A stretch of DNA of 64,000 nt from an uncultured Chryseobacterium sp. (GTDB lineage Bacteria > Bacteroidota > Bacteroidia > Flavobacteriales > Weeksellaceae): the NCBI GenBank assembly GCA_913778085.1, contig CAJYXJ010000027.1:1-64000 (forward strand). Direction: 5' to 3'. The translations under genes were made by a program, and so were the position numbers. Below are positions 17,425 to 25,251 of this stretch, piece by piece. Position 1 is the first letter of the stretch; the number at the start of each line of letters is the position of its first letter. Under the pieces are notes generated by a model. That model ran no database searches, had not been told where the DNA came from, and saw nothing but the letters and a program-made list of their open reading frames with translations.

Positions 17425-18462
17425 ATGATTAAAAACGACCTTTACTTAAAAGCACTTCGCGGAGAAACCGTAGAAAGACCGCCGGTTTGGATGATGAGAC
17501 AGGCCGGAAGATATTTGCCGGAATTCATTGCGTTACGCGACCAATATGATTTCTTCACAAGATGCCAGACGCCGGAGCTCGCTTCTGAGATTACCGTACA
17601 GCCGATCAGAAGATTTCCGCTGGATGCGGCAATTCTTTTCTCCGACATCCTGGTGGTTCCTCAGGCGATGGGAATCGATTTTAAAATGAAGGAAAGTGTA
17701 GGCCCGTGGCTGGATACGCCGATCAGAACCATGGAGCAGGTTCAGAATGTTGCCATTCCGGATGTAAATGATACGTTAGGCTATGTTTTTGACGCGATTG
17801 AACTCACTTTACAAAAGTTAGACAATCAAATTCCGTTAATCGGTTTTGCCGGCTCTCCGTGGACGATTCTTTGTTACTGCGTAGAAGGAAAAGGAAGTAA
17901 GGCTTTTGATATTGCCAAATCGTTCTGTTTCCAGCAGCCGGAAGCGGCGCATCTGTTGTTACAGAAAATTACGGATACGACAATTGCTTATTTAAAGAGA
18001 AAAGTTGAAAAAGGCGTTTCTGCCGTTCAGGTTTTCGATTCGTGGGGCGGAATGCTTTCTCCGAAAGACTATCAGGAATTTTCATGGCAGTACATCAATC
18101 AGATCGTGGAAGCACTAAGTCCGCTAACCCATGTTGTTGTATTCGGAAAAGGATGCTGGTTTGCCCTGGAAGATATGACCAAATCCCCGGTTTCCGCATT
18201 GGGCGTTGACTGGACGATCACTCCTGAGTTGGCCAGAACATTTACTAACCACAACATTACCCTTCAGGGAAATTTTGATCCTGCAAGGCTGCATTCTACG
18301 CCTGAAACCATCAAAAAAATGGTGACCGAAATGATCAACCGTTTCGGAAAAGATAAGTACATTGCCAATCTGGGCCACGGTATCTTACCGAATATTCCGG
18401 TGGAAAATGCGGAGGCGTTTATCAGAGCGGTGGTGGATTGGAAACCGTCGGCTGAGTTTTAA
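17425..18462 (+). CDS. hemE: Uroporphyrinogen decarboxylase
   Basis: HemE removes four carboxyl groups from uroporphyrinogen III to give coproporphyrinogen III. The N-terminal signature [15 protein letters not shown] (residues about 20-34) and the [11 protein letters not shown] and [18 protein letters not shown] motifs are all present. The 345-residue length is normal. It is the last heme gene of the cluster, and a terminator follows 86 bases after the stop. Confidence 0.97.
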   Translation: MIKNDLYLKALRGETVERPPVWMMRQAGRYLPEFIALRDQYDFFTRCQTPELASEITVQPIRRFPLDAAILFSDILVVPQAMGIDFKMKESVGPWLDTPIRTMEQVQNVAIPDVNDTLGYVFDAIELTLQKLDNQIPLIGFAGSPWTILCYCVEGKGSKAFDIAKSFCFQQPEAAHLLLQKITDTTIAYLKRKVEKGVSAVQVFDSWGGMLSPKDYQEFSWQYINQIVEALSPLTHVVVFGKGCWFALEDMTKSPVSALGVDWTITPELARTFTNHNITLQGNFDPARLHSTPETIKKMVTEMINRFGKDKYIANLGHGILPNIPVENAEAFIRAVVDWKPSAEF

Positions 18463-18548
18463 TATTCCCACTAATTTCACAGATTTACACAGATTAAAGC
18501 ATATTTGCTATTCCGATACGTCAACTTTTAGCTTTAACCAATAAAGAG

Positions 18549-18577
18549 CACCCTTTTATTCATTGTAAAGGGTGTTT
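18549..18577 (+). terminator. Hairpin after hemE
   Basis: CACCCTTT (18549-18556) pairs with AAAGGGTG (18567-18574) around a TATTCATTGT-type loop, then TTT. It closely resembles the hairpin at 19181-19212 on the other side of the toxin-antitoxin pair. Confidence 0.7.
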
Positions 18578-18599
18578 CTATTATTTAAAAAATTTTTTA

Positions 18600-18607
18600 T
18601 ACATTTG
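18600..18607 (+). promoter_or_regulatory. -7 promoter element of the toxin-antitoxin pair (TACATTTG)
   Basis: This TAnnTTTG match ends 18 bases before the ATG at 18626. It lies downstream of an earlier in-frame ATG (18572), which excludes that earlier start. Confidence 0.6.
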
Positions 18608-18625
18608 ATTATCAATATTTTTATA

Positions 18626-18862
18626 ATGGATATTCAAACCAGAAAATTAGAATTTATACAGGCTTTCCTTAATCTTAAGAATGAGGAAGTTATTGCTCAG
18701 TTTGAAAAACTACTGAAAAATATTAAAACGTCTGAAGCAGGAAACTCTTTTGAGCCTTTTACTGCTGAGGAATTCAGCAACAGAATCTCAAAGTCTGAGG
18801 AAGATTTTAAAGAAAGCAGATTTAAAAACACTTCGGAACTTCTTTCAAAATATCAGTTGTGA
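18626..18862 (+). CDS. Type II antitoxin of a ParE/RelE pair
   Basis: The 78-residue product starts MDIQTRKLEFIQAFLNL and ends with a FTAEEFSNRISKSEEDFKESRF segment. This is the layout of small helical antitoxins paired with ParE/RelE toxins in Bacteroidota. The likely role is to bind and neutralise the toxin and repress the promoter at 18600. It overlaps the toxin start by four bases (GTGA). The pair is much richer in A+T than the heme genes next to it, which suggests transfer. Confidence 0.8.
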   Translation: MDIQTRKLEFIQAFLNLKNEEVIAQFEKLLKNIKTSEAGNSFEPFTAEEFSNRISKSEEDFKESRFKNTSELLSKYQL

Positions 18863-19179
18863 AATACGAAGTTATCTGGTCTGCTTTTTCTGAACAGCAA
18901 ATTGATGATATTTTTAATTATTATGAGCAAACTTCTAAGAGTTATCAGATTGCTCTAAAAATTATTACTAATATTCTTCTAGCACCTGATAAACTGAGAC
19001 ATTATCCCAGAATTGGCCAGAAGGAATTTTTATTAGAACATCATCATATTGAATATTATTATATTGTTGAATCTAATTATAAAATTGTTTATTCTATTGA
19101 TGATGAAAACGGCTACATTAAAATTGCTGATGTCTTTGATACAAGACAAAATCCTGAAAAAATCAATCGAAAAAAATAA
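18859..19179 (+). CDS. ParE/RelE superfamily toxin
   Basis: The 106-residue product has the ParE/RelE fold order: strand, helical hairpin (FSEQQIDDIFNYYEQTS), then strands carrying RHYPRIGQKEFL, EYYYIVESNYKIVYSI and IADVFDTRQNPEKI. The R-x-YP-x-x-G segment and the C-terminal DTRQNP motif are typical. It would inhibit gyrase (ParE) or cut mRNA at the ribosome (RelE); the sequence does not decide which. The start is GTG, overlapping the antitoxin stop. A perfect hairpin follows immediately. Confidence 0.85.
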   Translation: MKYEVIWSAFSEQQIDDIFNYYEQTSKSYQIALKIITNILLAPDKLRHYPRIGQKEFLLEHHHIEYYYIVESNYKIVYSIDDENGYIKIADVFDTRQNPEKINRKK

Positions 19180-19180
19180 A

Positions 19181-19215
19181 AAACACCCTTTTCTTCATTG
19201 AAAAGGGTGTTTGTA
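19181..19215. terminator. Bidirectional terminator between toxin and ABC transporter genes
   Basis: AAACACCCTTTT (19181-19192) pairs perfectly with AAAAGGGTGTTT (19201-19212) around loop CTTCATTG. It lies between convergent genes, with A and T runs on both sides. Confidence 0.85.
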
Positions 19216-19237
19216 TTTCTCTCATAAAAATTTAATT

Positions 19238-19975
19238 TTATTGTTCCGTTACAGTAACCGTTTCTGGCGGCATTGAAATCTGATTAGCAAAATACTGCTC
19301 CAGATCTTTTAGGGTTTCCGGATTGGTCTGGATGTCTTTTACCTGCTGTCCTTTGTTTACGACCACAATTCTGTTGCAGACTTCCGTGGTGTGGGAAAGG
19401 TCGTGGCTGGAGATGAGGAAGGTTACGCCTTCCTGTTTGGATAATTCTTTGATTAAATTTTTCAGTTTGATCTGGGTAGAAGGATCCAGGTTGGCAAAAG
19501 GCTCATCCAGAATAATGATTTCCGGGTTTCCGATGATCGCACCCACAATACCTACTTTTTTCTGATTCCCTTTGGAGAGGTCACGGATGTATTTCCCGGA
19601 GTTTAAAATCTCTCCGCTGAAAAGATCGTGGAACTGTTTCAAAAATCCGTCTACCGAAGCTTTGTTCTGGCCTCTCAGTTCCCCGATGAAGTAAAAATAT
19701 TCTTCCGGCGTCAGATAGCCGATCAGGAAGGAATCATCTACAAAAGCGGAAACTTTATTTTTCCATACTTCGGATTCATTGACTTTGATACCGTCGATGC
19801 TTACAAAGCCGGTGGTCGGCTGAATAAGATCCAGCATCAGACTGAAAAGGGTTGTTTTACCCGCTCCGTTGTTTCCTACCAGACCGAATGTTTCGCCTTT
19901 GGGAATTTCAAGGTTTTCTATATTTAAAACGGTGGCTTTACCGTAAGTTTTTGTTAAATTATTGATCGTGATCAT
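19238..19975 (-). CDS. ABC transporter ATP-binding protein
   Basis: The 245-residue ATPase subunit has Walker A GNNGAGKTTL (about 34-43), signature DLSKGNQKKV (about 136-145), Walker B IIILDEPFANLDP (about 156-168) and the switch histidine in ISSHDLSH. It pairs with the 12-segment membrane protein encoded just upstream (four-base gap), forming an exporter whose cargo is unknown. Confidence 0.93.
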   Translation of the reverse strand: MITINNLTKTYGKATVLNIENLEIPKGETFGLVGNNGAGKTTLFSLMLDLIQPTTGFVSIDGIKVNESEVWKNKVSAFVDDSFLIGYLTPEEYFYFIGELRGQNKASVDGFLKQFHDLFSGEILNSGKYIRDLSKGNQKKVGIVGAIIGNPEIIILDEPFANLDPSTQIKLKNLIKELSKQEGVTFLISSHDLSHTTEVCNRIVVVNKGQQVKDIQTNPETLKDLEQYFANQISMPPETVTVTEQ

Positions 19976-19979
19976 ATGA

Positions 19980-21446
19980 TTAGTCTTTGTTTTTGAATGC
20001 TTCTAATGTACTGTACTTTTCTACTTTATAATGTCGGACGATGATATCGAAGATTTTTTCCCGTAATAGAAACCCGATCAGTCCCAGAACTGCGATGCTG
20101 ATGACCCCTGCTGTGATATTAAAGTAGTATTTCACGAGGGCGAACACCACCATCGGCAGGATCATTTTAGGAATAAGCAGCAACATCGCCTTGATATTAA
20201 AGCTGTTCTTTTGTCCGAATCTTTTCTCTTTAGCATTAAGGTCGATCTGCATTTTGTTGAAAGCTCCGGACCAGAGGGTAAACTGGGAATTAACCCCGAT
20301 ATTATAAATTCCTGCCGCAAAGAATGTGAGATACATATCCCAGCCGAAATAGGCATAGCAGACCGCCAGAATCATCGAAATGGCCGTTACGATATTCATC
20401 AGCCACCATTTGGCTTTCAGGTATTCTTTGTAAGGCACATTCAATGTCATCATCAGCGGGTAATAAGAGCTGTCGAAGGCCGGTACCCGCTGGCCGAACA
20501 TAAACTGGAATCCTCCCGTTACAAAAAGCCCCATAAACATCATCATGGCCGGTGTTTTATAAATGGATGAAGAGAACATCAGCATGCCATAAAAAAGGAA
20601 CAGAAAGCTTCCCCAGATAATTCCTTTGGTTACTTTATTCCTTTTGAGCATTTTAATATCGTTGTTGATAAAGGTTCCGATAGCTCCGAATTTATTCAGG
20701 AAAACAATATTCTCTGTTTTTCCCACCTCCTTCTTCGCTTCCAGGCCTTCATCCAGATAAAATATATTGCGGATATGACCAAAACAGATTTTCCAGAGCA
20801 CAGCGAATAAAAGGATTGAAATTACCATAAAATAAGGCCTCTCATAAAAACTATAGAAAAACCGCTCCGAATATTCCAATACCGGAACGATATGGTAATA
20901 CGCCAGCCCTGCCACCGCTGCAAAAAGACAGCCGACCACGATAACAACCGCTTCTTTATCGTTGAAAAGAATATTGATAAAATTGTTCAGGTAAAATAAT
21001 AAAGATACCCCGATCAGCCAGGCCAGTACCCCCAATACCTGATAACCGTTAAACATCGCAATAACCGAAAAGGTAACCAGGAACAGGGAATTCAGCCAGC
21101 TGAATGCATTGATAAAAGTTTTCCCCAGCATGTAATTGACCAGTGTTTTCTTTGAAATATTCAATGTCAGGAAAGGCTTGATATTCTGTGTAGGCAATTC
21201 CTGCCACATATATTTGGCGATCAGATCAATACCCCAGGCAATAATTAAAAACCGGGAAACCACTTTTAACGGATCCTGATGCATTTCTTCCTGAATATAG
21301 AAAAACGCACCGAATGCCCCGCCCACCAGACAAAGCATAAAATAAAGGATTCCAATAAAACGGAAAATCTTCATCGCCAGGTTGATCCCTACGGAGCTGC
21401 CGCGAAAAAAGCTTTTGATTTCTAATCTGAGAAATTGTATAAACAT
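19980..21446 (-). CDS. DUF5687 family ABC permease
   Basis: This integral membrane protein has about 488 residues and roughly ten to twelve membrane helices, matching the DUF5687 family of flavobacteria. The family start MFIQFLRLEIKSFFRG is at 21446; the frame is open to 21509 but the extra 21 residues look unrelated. It is probably the permease of the ATPase encoded downstream. The repeated two-helix pattern resembles bacteriocin- or antibiotic-type exporters, but the cargo cannot be inferred. Confidence 0.85.
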   Translation of the reverse strand: MFIQFLRLEIKSFFRGSSVGINLAMKIFRFIGILYFMLCLVGGAFGAFFYIQEEMHQDPLKVVSRFLIIAWGIDLIAKYMWQELPTQNIKPFLTLNISKKTLVNYMLGKTFINAFSWLNSLFLVTFSVIAMFNGYQVLGVLAWLIGVSLLFYLNNFINILFNDKEAVVIVVGCLFAAVAGLAYYHIVPVLEYSERFFYSFYERPYFMVISILLFAVLWKICFGHIRNIFYLDEGLEAKKEVGKTENIVFLNKFGAIGTFINNDIKMLKRNKVTKGIIWGSFLFLFYGMLMFSSSIYKTPAMMMFMGLFVTGGFQFMFGQRVPAFDSSYYPLMMTLNVPYKEYLKAKWWLMNIVTAISMILAVCYAYFGWDMYLTFFAAGIYNIGVNSQFTLWSGAFNKMQIDLNAKEKRFGQKNSFNIKAMLLLIPKMILPMVVFALVKYYFNITAGVISIAVLGLIGFLLREKIFDIIVRHYKVEKYSTLEAFKNKD

Positions 21447-21656
21447 AGTTACCTTTTTCTTATTAGTTAAGGGAATGGTAAAAATGTTACAGGATTTTTG
21501 GATCTTCATCAGATAAAAAGATAAAACCGCAGAAGTTTTCTACGGTTTGAAATTTTATTTTATTATAAATTTTAAATGAGTAGGATTAGCAATAAACATT
21601 ATTGTTTGTATTGCTAATAGATAGAAACTAAATTCCTTAAATTCTTTTTTCACATT

Positions 21657-22178
21657 TTATTCCTTTATAAAAGGTAATGCAATATTAGGTTCTATAATTT
21701 TCACAAAGAAGTTACATCCCAATTCGTACCAACTTTCTGTATGTTTAACAAAAACTATTTTTACAAAAGAATTTTCGCCCAAAAAACCTATTCCGGTAAT
21801 TTGAGTAACGTCTATTCCGCTTTTAAGAGCCTCTGAGAAAACTATTTCATAGTCTATTTCCAGCTTTTCTTTTGCAAAATAGATTGCTGACAAAACATTT
21901 CCGCGCGGATCGTTTTCCGGATTTAAAAATTTAACAATTCCTAAATGATGATATGCGGATATAGGCTCTTCCATATCTTCATCATCATAACCTCTATCTC
22001 CAACTTCTATATCTTCTGGAAGTTTAGGAATATGATATGCTTCCGACACTCTGTGAAATGCTATTTCTGCCTGTTCTTCTATTGGAATAGACATTTCCTG
22101 GATTTCAACTAAGATCGTAGACAATTTTTTATCGTTGTCGATCCAGTCTTGTATAGGATTATTATTATATTTTTCCAT
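21657..22178 (-). CDS. Unknown protein downstream of AHH toxin, candidate immunity factor
   Basis: I do not recognise this 173-residue soluble, acidic protein. It starts at MEKYNNNPIQDW (22178; the frame is open to 22217) and overlaps the preceding gene by 14 bases, so it is translationally coupled to the imm11-like gene. It contains a negatively charged stretch (EVGDRGYDDEDMEEP, about 62-76), which is common in immunity proteins that block nucleases. By position it is a second immunity protein or an accessory factor of the AHH toxin. No signal peptide or membrane helix is seen. Confidence 0.6.
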   Translation of the reverse strand: MEKYNNNPIQDWIDNDKKLSTILVEIQEMSIPIEEQAEIAFHRVSEAYHIPKLPEDIEVGDRGYDDEDMEEPISAYHHLGIVKFLNPENDPRGNVLSAIYFAKEKLEIDYEIVFSEALKSGIDVTQITGIGFLGENSFVKIVFVKHTESWYELGCNFFVKIIEPNIALPFIKE

Positions 22179-22890
22179 ATATTTTTTCTCTTTCTCCCCC
22201 TGGGGCAACCCATTCATTATAACTTAATTCGCTTGGCTGAAACTCTATCCCTGTACATCCTGCTTCGTCAATCTTTTGTTTTAGCTTTTCCGAAACAAAG
22301 TATTGAATTCCTCCTTCCACATATTTTAATGCAAAAAATTCATTATCGATATTATCAAATAAACAAATATTAGAAAAAAAAAGTTTTCCTTCTAATTTAT
22401 TTTCTATCATATAAAATTCAAAACTATAATAATTTTCAAAGGAAATGTTTTCTAAATAAGTGCCGCCTTCAGGCTTTCTCTTCCTTATTTTTATAATAGA
22501 TTTACTTAAATCAATAAATTCCGAAAATGATTTATTACAGTATATAATCCAATAGTCATCTATGATTTGTCCCTTATATAAGATAGGTGACTTAAAGAAT
22601 TGAACATTTGAATTATTAACATTATCGCGAATAATATTCTTTAACTTTCCACTCACTAATAATTTCCGAGTAAATCCCATTCCTGAAGTTGAAATTATAT
22701 CTGTTAACTTAGCTTTATTATGTAATATTGCATTAGACACAATTGGTTCAAAATCTATCGGTGTCAATTCATGATGCTCAATAAATGCTGGTTCATCCCA
22801 CACATGGCAATTATGTTTTGCATCAGTTGATTGGGGAAAGTTTCCTGCAATTTCTAAATCTATGCTTTCTTTTAGTAAATAATATTTCAT
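22165..22890 (-). CDS. imm11/DUF1629-like immunity protein
   Basis: The 241-residue cytoplasmic protein lies three bases downstream of the AHH toxin body. Its C-terminal half (FFALKYVEGGIQYFVSEKLK, then GCTGIEFQPSEL, about 188-222) resembles the imm11 (DUF1629) family of immunity proteins from polymorphic toxin loci. It presumably binds the AHH nuclease domain in the producing cell. The family call is from motif memory; Imm43 is an alternative. Confidence 0.6.
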   Translation of the reverse strand: MKYYLLKESIDLEIAGNFPQSTDAKHNCHVWDEPAFIEHHELTPIDFEPIVSNAILHNKAKLTDIISTSGMGFTRKLLVSGKLKNIIRDNVNNSNVQFFKSPILYKGQIIDDYWIIYCNKSFSEFIDLSKSIIKIRKRKPEGGTYLENISFENYYSFEFYMIENKLEGKLFFSNICLFDNIDNEFFALKYVEGGIQYFVSEKLKQKIDEAGCTGIEFQPSELSYNEWVAPGGEREKIYGKI

Positions 22891-22893
22891 TCT

Positions 22894-24342
22894 TTAGAAT
22901 ACTAATTGATTAATAGGAGTATTTGGATGATTGTTAATCGCTGTTCTAATGTCTTGTATTATATCCATTACTTCATTATAAACTTGATTTGGTGTGTAGT
23001 TAGAGGGAATAGCATCTAATCTTTGTTTTACTAGACTATTATAATTACCATGACTTCCATAATGTACAGCATTATTTAAGGGAATCCCGTTTAAAGCTTC
23101 ATTAAGGTGAAAAGCGTTTGAGGATAAAGCTGCTTTTTGTATTGCAGGGCTATCGTACAATTCCCACGGTATTATATGATGAGCTTGTCTGGCATCTCCT
23201 TTTATCATTCCTAAAACTTTTCTTAATTGTCCCCTATTTCCAAAGGTTACAAATCCATCAAGCCGTCTTATGAACTTAAGACTGGTTTTTGCCCCGTTTG
23301 CCAAATGTACTACTTTTACCGCATATTTTGAAACTGTCGCTCCCCATCCTGCTAATGGTATTGCCGCTGAATAACTTAATGCTGCATTAAGTGCATCACC
23401 ATTCATAGCATATATTGATCCATTAGTGAGATCACAAACCTCTCCAATAAGCGGAAAAGTACCTCCAATATCCAGCAATAACTGTACGGTATCTCTTGAT
23501 GCTTCCCATAAGCATTTTCCTTTACTCCAATTTGGATAAAGCCGTCTTAAATTTTTATAATTTAATGCTATTACTTTTGTTTTTTCAGAAATTAAAGCCT
23601 GTGGAACAACGATTAAATTAGGACAGCATTGGCTGAGGACTGTTTCAACATCTGTCTCATTCATACTGGAAAGATCAGCATGAGCAGTTATTGCCACATA
23701 GATTTCATTAGCTTCTTTTAAGTTTTCTTCGTCATAAGGCGAAGCGTCAATTTCTTGGTTGATATTAACAAATTCCTGTAGTTCTTCTGAAGATAGCACC
23801 GGAAGCTTATTAATATAGCTACTACTATACCCGTTTAAAAACCAATTTTGAAACTGCTCCCAAGTTGTACTGGAATTTGTTCCCCAAAAACGTATTGCAA
23901 AAAGCACCAATTCATAATCCTGGCCAGAATTATGTAATGTCAGCACATAATTTTTAAGATTGGAAGGAAGATTATTATAGATGCCGAGCTCATTCAGGGG
24001 AAGCATAAGAGGACCTGCTATAATAGGACCGCTTCCGTTTCCTAATCCACCTACATCGCCAAAACCGCCGCCTCCTATATCATTTAATATCGTTTCCTGA
24101 TCGCATTGTGTTGAGGAGGTTGTATAATAATAGCCTTTTATGTCGGCAATACATCCTGAATCCCAGGGATAATGTAGCCCCTCAGAACATAAAGCAGGTA
24201 ATACAGCGTATGTTGTAGTACAGCCTTTCGAAACAAAACTTTTTGCTGTGTTTTCAAGAATCCTTCCATCCTTCCATTTTGCAGAAAAAATATCCTCTCC
24301 CTGCAAATCTTTAAAATGCGAACTTCCGGTAAAGTGAATCAA
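22894..24342 (-). CDS. AHH-nuclease polymorphic toxin body (frameshifted from its leader)
   Basis: The frame gives 482 residues from a TTG codon, which is unlikely to be the true start because the frame stays open about 120 bases further upstream. In order it has an extracellular-type N-terminal region with cysteines (SKGCTTTYA, LCSEG, DSGCIAD), a glycine-rich linker, a PT-TG/pre-toxin-like helical stretch (GGTFPLIGEVCDLTNG ... AAIPLAGWGATVSKY, about 295-345), and a C-terminal AHH HNH-type nuclease domain. The motif QAHHIIPWEL is near residue 385, followed by FHLNEALNGIPL and YGSHGNYNS. It probably belongs with the lipoprotein leader at 24413-24730 as one gene of about 600 residues broken by a single base. 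Confidence 0.85.
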   Translation of the reverse strand: MIHFTGSSHFKDLQGEDIFSAKWKDGRILENTAKSFVSKGCTTTYAVLPALCSEGLHYPWDSGCIADIKGYYYTTSSTQCDQETILNDIGGGGFGDVGGLGNGSGPIIAGPLMLPLNELGIYNNLPSNLKNYVLTLHNSGQDYELVLFAIRFWGTNSSTTWEQFQNWFLNGYSSSYINKLPVLSSEELQEFVNINQEIDASPYDEENLKEANEIYVAITAHADLSSMNETDVETVLSQCCPNLIVVPQALISEKTKVIALNYKNLRRLYPNWSKGKCLWEASRDTVQLLLDIGGTFPLIGEVCDLTNGSIYAMNGDALNAALSYSAAIPLAGWGATVSKYAVKVVHLANGAKTSLKFIRRLDGFVTFGNRGQLRKVLGMIKGDARQAHHIIPWELYDSPAIQKAALSSNAFHLNEALNGIPLNNAVHYGSHGNYNSLVKQRLDAIPSNYTPNQVYNEVMDIIQDIRTAINNHPNTPINQLVF

Positions 24343-24412
24343 ACTTTTATCATCTCTTTTATCTGGTATAAATGTGACGATAATTCCGGATTCTTTATTA
24401 TTCTTTAATTTA

Positions 24413-24730
24413 TCATAAAAATAAACAGCACAAATAAAATACCGAATCTTTTGGGGATGAAATTTTTAAGCTGTATGATATTTTTTCTTTGGTTTCAATC
24501 TGCCTGATCTCCTCACTGCCATCAACGGCAACGCCATAATTTTTACTAAATATTTTAGGATGGGATTGCAGAAAGTTTAACATTCCGGGAACATCTTTAA
24601 GCTTTAAAGCCTGCTGATTTTTTTTGCCTACGGAAGAAGTTTTAAGAGTTTCTTCATTACCAAACTCACTTCTACAGCTGAATAACAGAAATGCCAATGC
24701 CAAAAGCATTAAGAAATAATTTCTTTTCAT
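24413..24730 (-). CDS. Lipoprotein leader fragment of the AHH toxin
   Basis: The 105-residue product has a lipoprotein signal (MKRNYFLMLLALAFLLFSC) and a short mature part containing LKDVPGMLNFLQSHPKIFSKNYG. It then runs out of frame: the last residues (FYLCCLFL) are followed by TGA. One base off, the continuation reads CAVYFYDKLKNNKESG... straight into the toxin body. The frames can be joined by removing one T from TTTT (24436-24439 on the plus strand). I read this as the 5' part of one gene. It could be a true mutation, a phase-variable site or a sequencing error. Confidence 0.8.
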   Translation of the reverse strand: MKRNYFLMLLALAFLLFSCRSEFGNEETLKTSSVGKKNQQALKLKDVPGMLNFLQSHPKIFSKNYGVAVDGSEEIRQIETKEKISYSLKISSPKDSVFYLCCLFL

Positions 24731-24797
24731 GGTGTATTAATTTTTAAAATTCTGCTACAAAGAAAATAATTCCCCCATTACCTACCACACATTTTTT

Positions 24798-24828
24798 TAT
24801 TCGGGTTTATTCGGGTATATTCGAATAA
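24798..24828. repeat. Three tandem 10-bp repeats, candidate operator
   Basis: TATTCGGGTT, TATTCGGGTA and TATTCGAATA follow one another directly, one helical turn apart. They end four bases before the -7 box of the XRE regulator gene, so they cover its -33 region, and they lie in the shared upstream region of the divergent toxin gene. Confidence 0.7.
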
Positions 24829-24832
24829 TATT

Positions 24833-24840
24833 TATTTTTG
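24833..24840 (+). promoter_or_regulatory. -7 promoter element of the XRE regulator (TATTTTTG)
   Basis: TAnnTTTG followed by C, 14 bases before the ATG. The expected -33 position falls within the tandem 10-bp repeats. Confidence 0.65.
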
Positions 24841-24854
24841 CAGAAAAACACCCT

Positions 24855-25244
24855 ATGGTAAAGACAAAACTGATCCGGAAAAGAAACGAAAAAGAGTTTA
24901 CCCAGAAAGACCTGGCAGAATACCTGAACATCAGCCAGACCCAATACAGCCGCAAAGAGAAAGGAGAAGTTGAGATTTCCGATGAAGAGTGGGAAAGGAT
25001 TTCTAAACTATTGGAAATTGAGGTTGATGAAATAAAAGAAGAAGATATTAAGAATACAAATAATTATTTTGAAAATACTGTAACAAGCAGTTCATTTGGA
25101 AATATCGGAGGAACATTTTATTGCAACATTCCCGAATTCCTTTTAGAAAGCCAGAAAGAACTGGTAGAAATGCTGAAAAAGGAAATCCGGCAGAAAGATG
25201 CTGAAATTGAATTGCTTAAGAAAAGAATTGATGAGCTTAGCTAG
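24855..25244 (+). CDS. XRE-family DNA-binding regulator
   Basis: The 129-residue protein has an N-terminal helix-turn-helix (about 4-62: RKRNEKEFTQKDLAEYLNIS, QTQYSRKEKGE), a linker, and a C-terminal coiled coil (about 92-129, KKEIRQKDAEIELLKKRIDEL) likely used for dimerisation. It is divergent from the AHH toxin gene and has tandem repeats in its promoter, so self-regulation is likely. Its stop lies seven bases from the stop of recN on the other strand, with no terminator visible between them. Confidence 0.85.
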   Translation: MVKTKLIRKRNEKEFTQKDLAEYLNISQTQYSRKEKGEVEISDEEWERISKLLEIEVDEIKEEDIKNTNNYFENTVTSSSFGNIGGTFYCNIPEFLLESQKELVEMLKKEIRQKDAEIELLKKRIDELS

Positions 25245-25251
25245 AAAAAGC

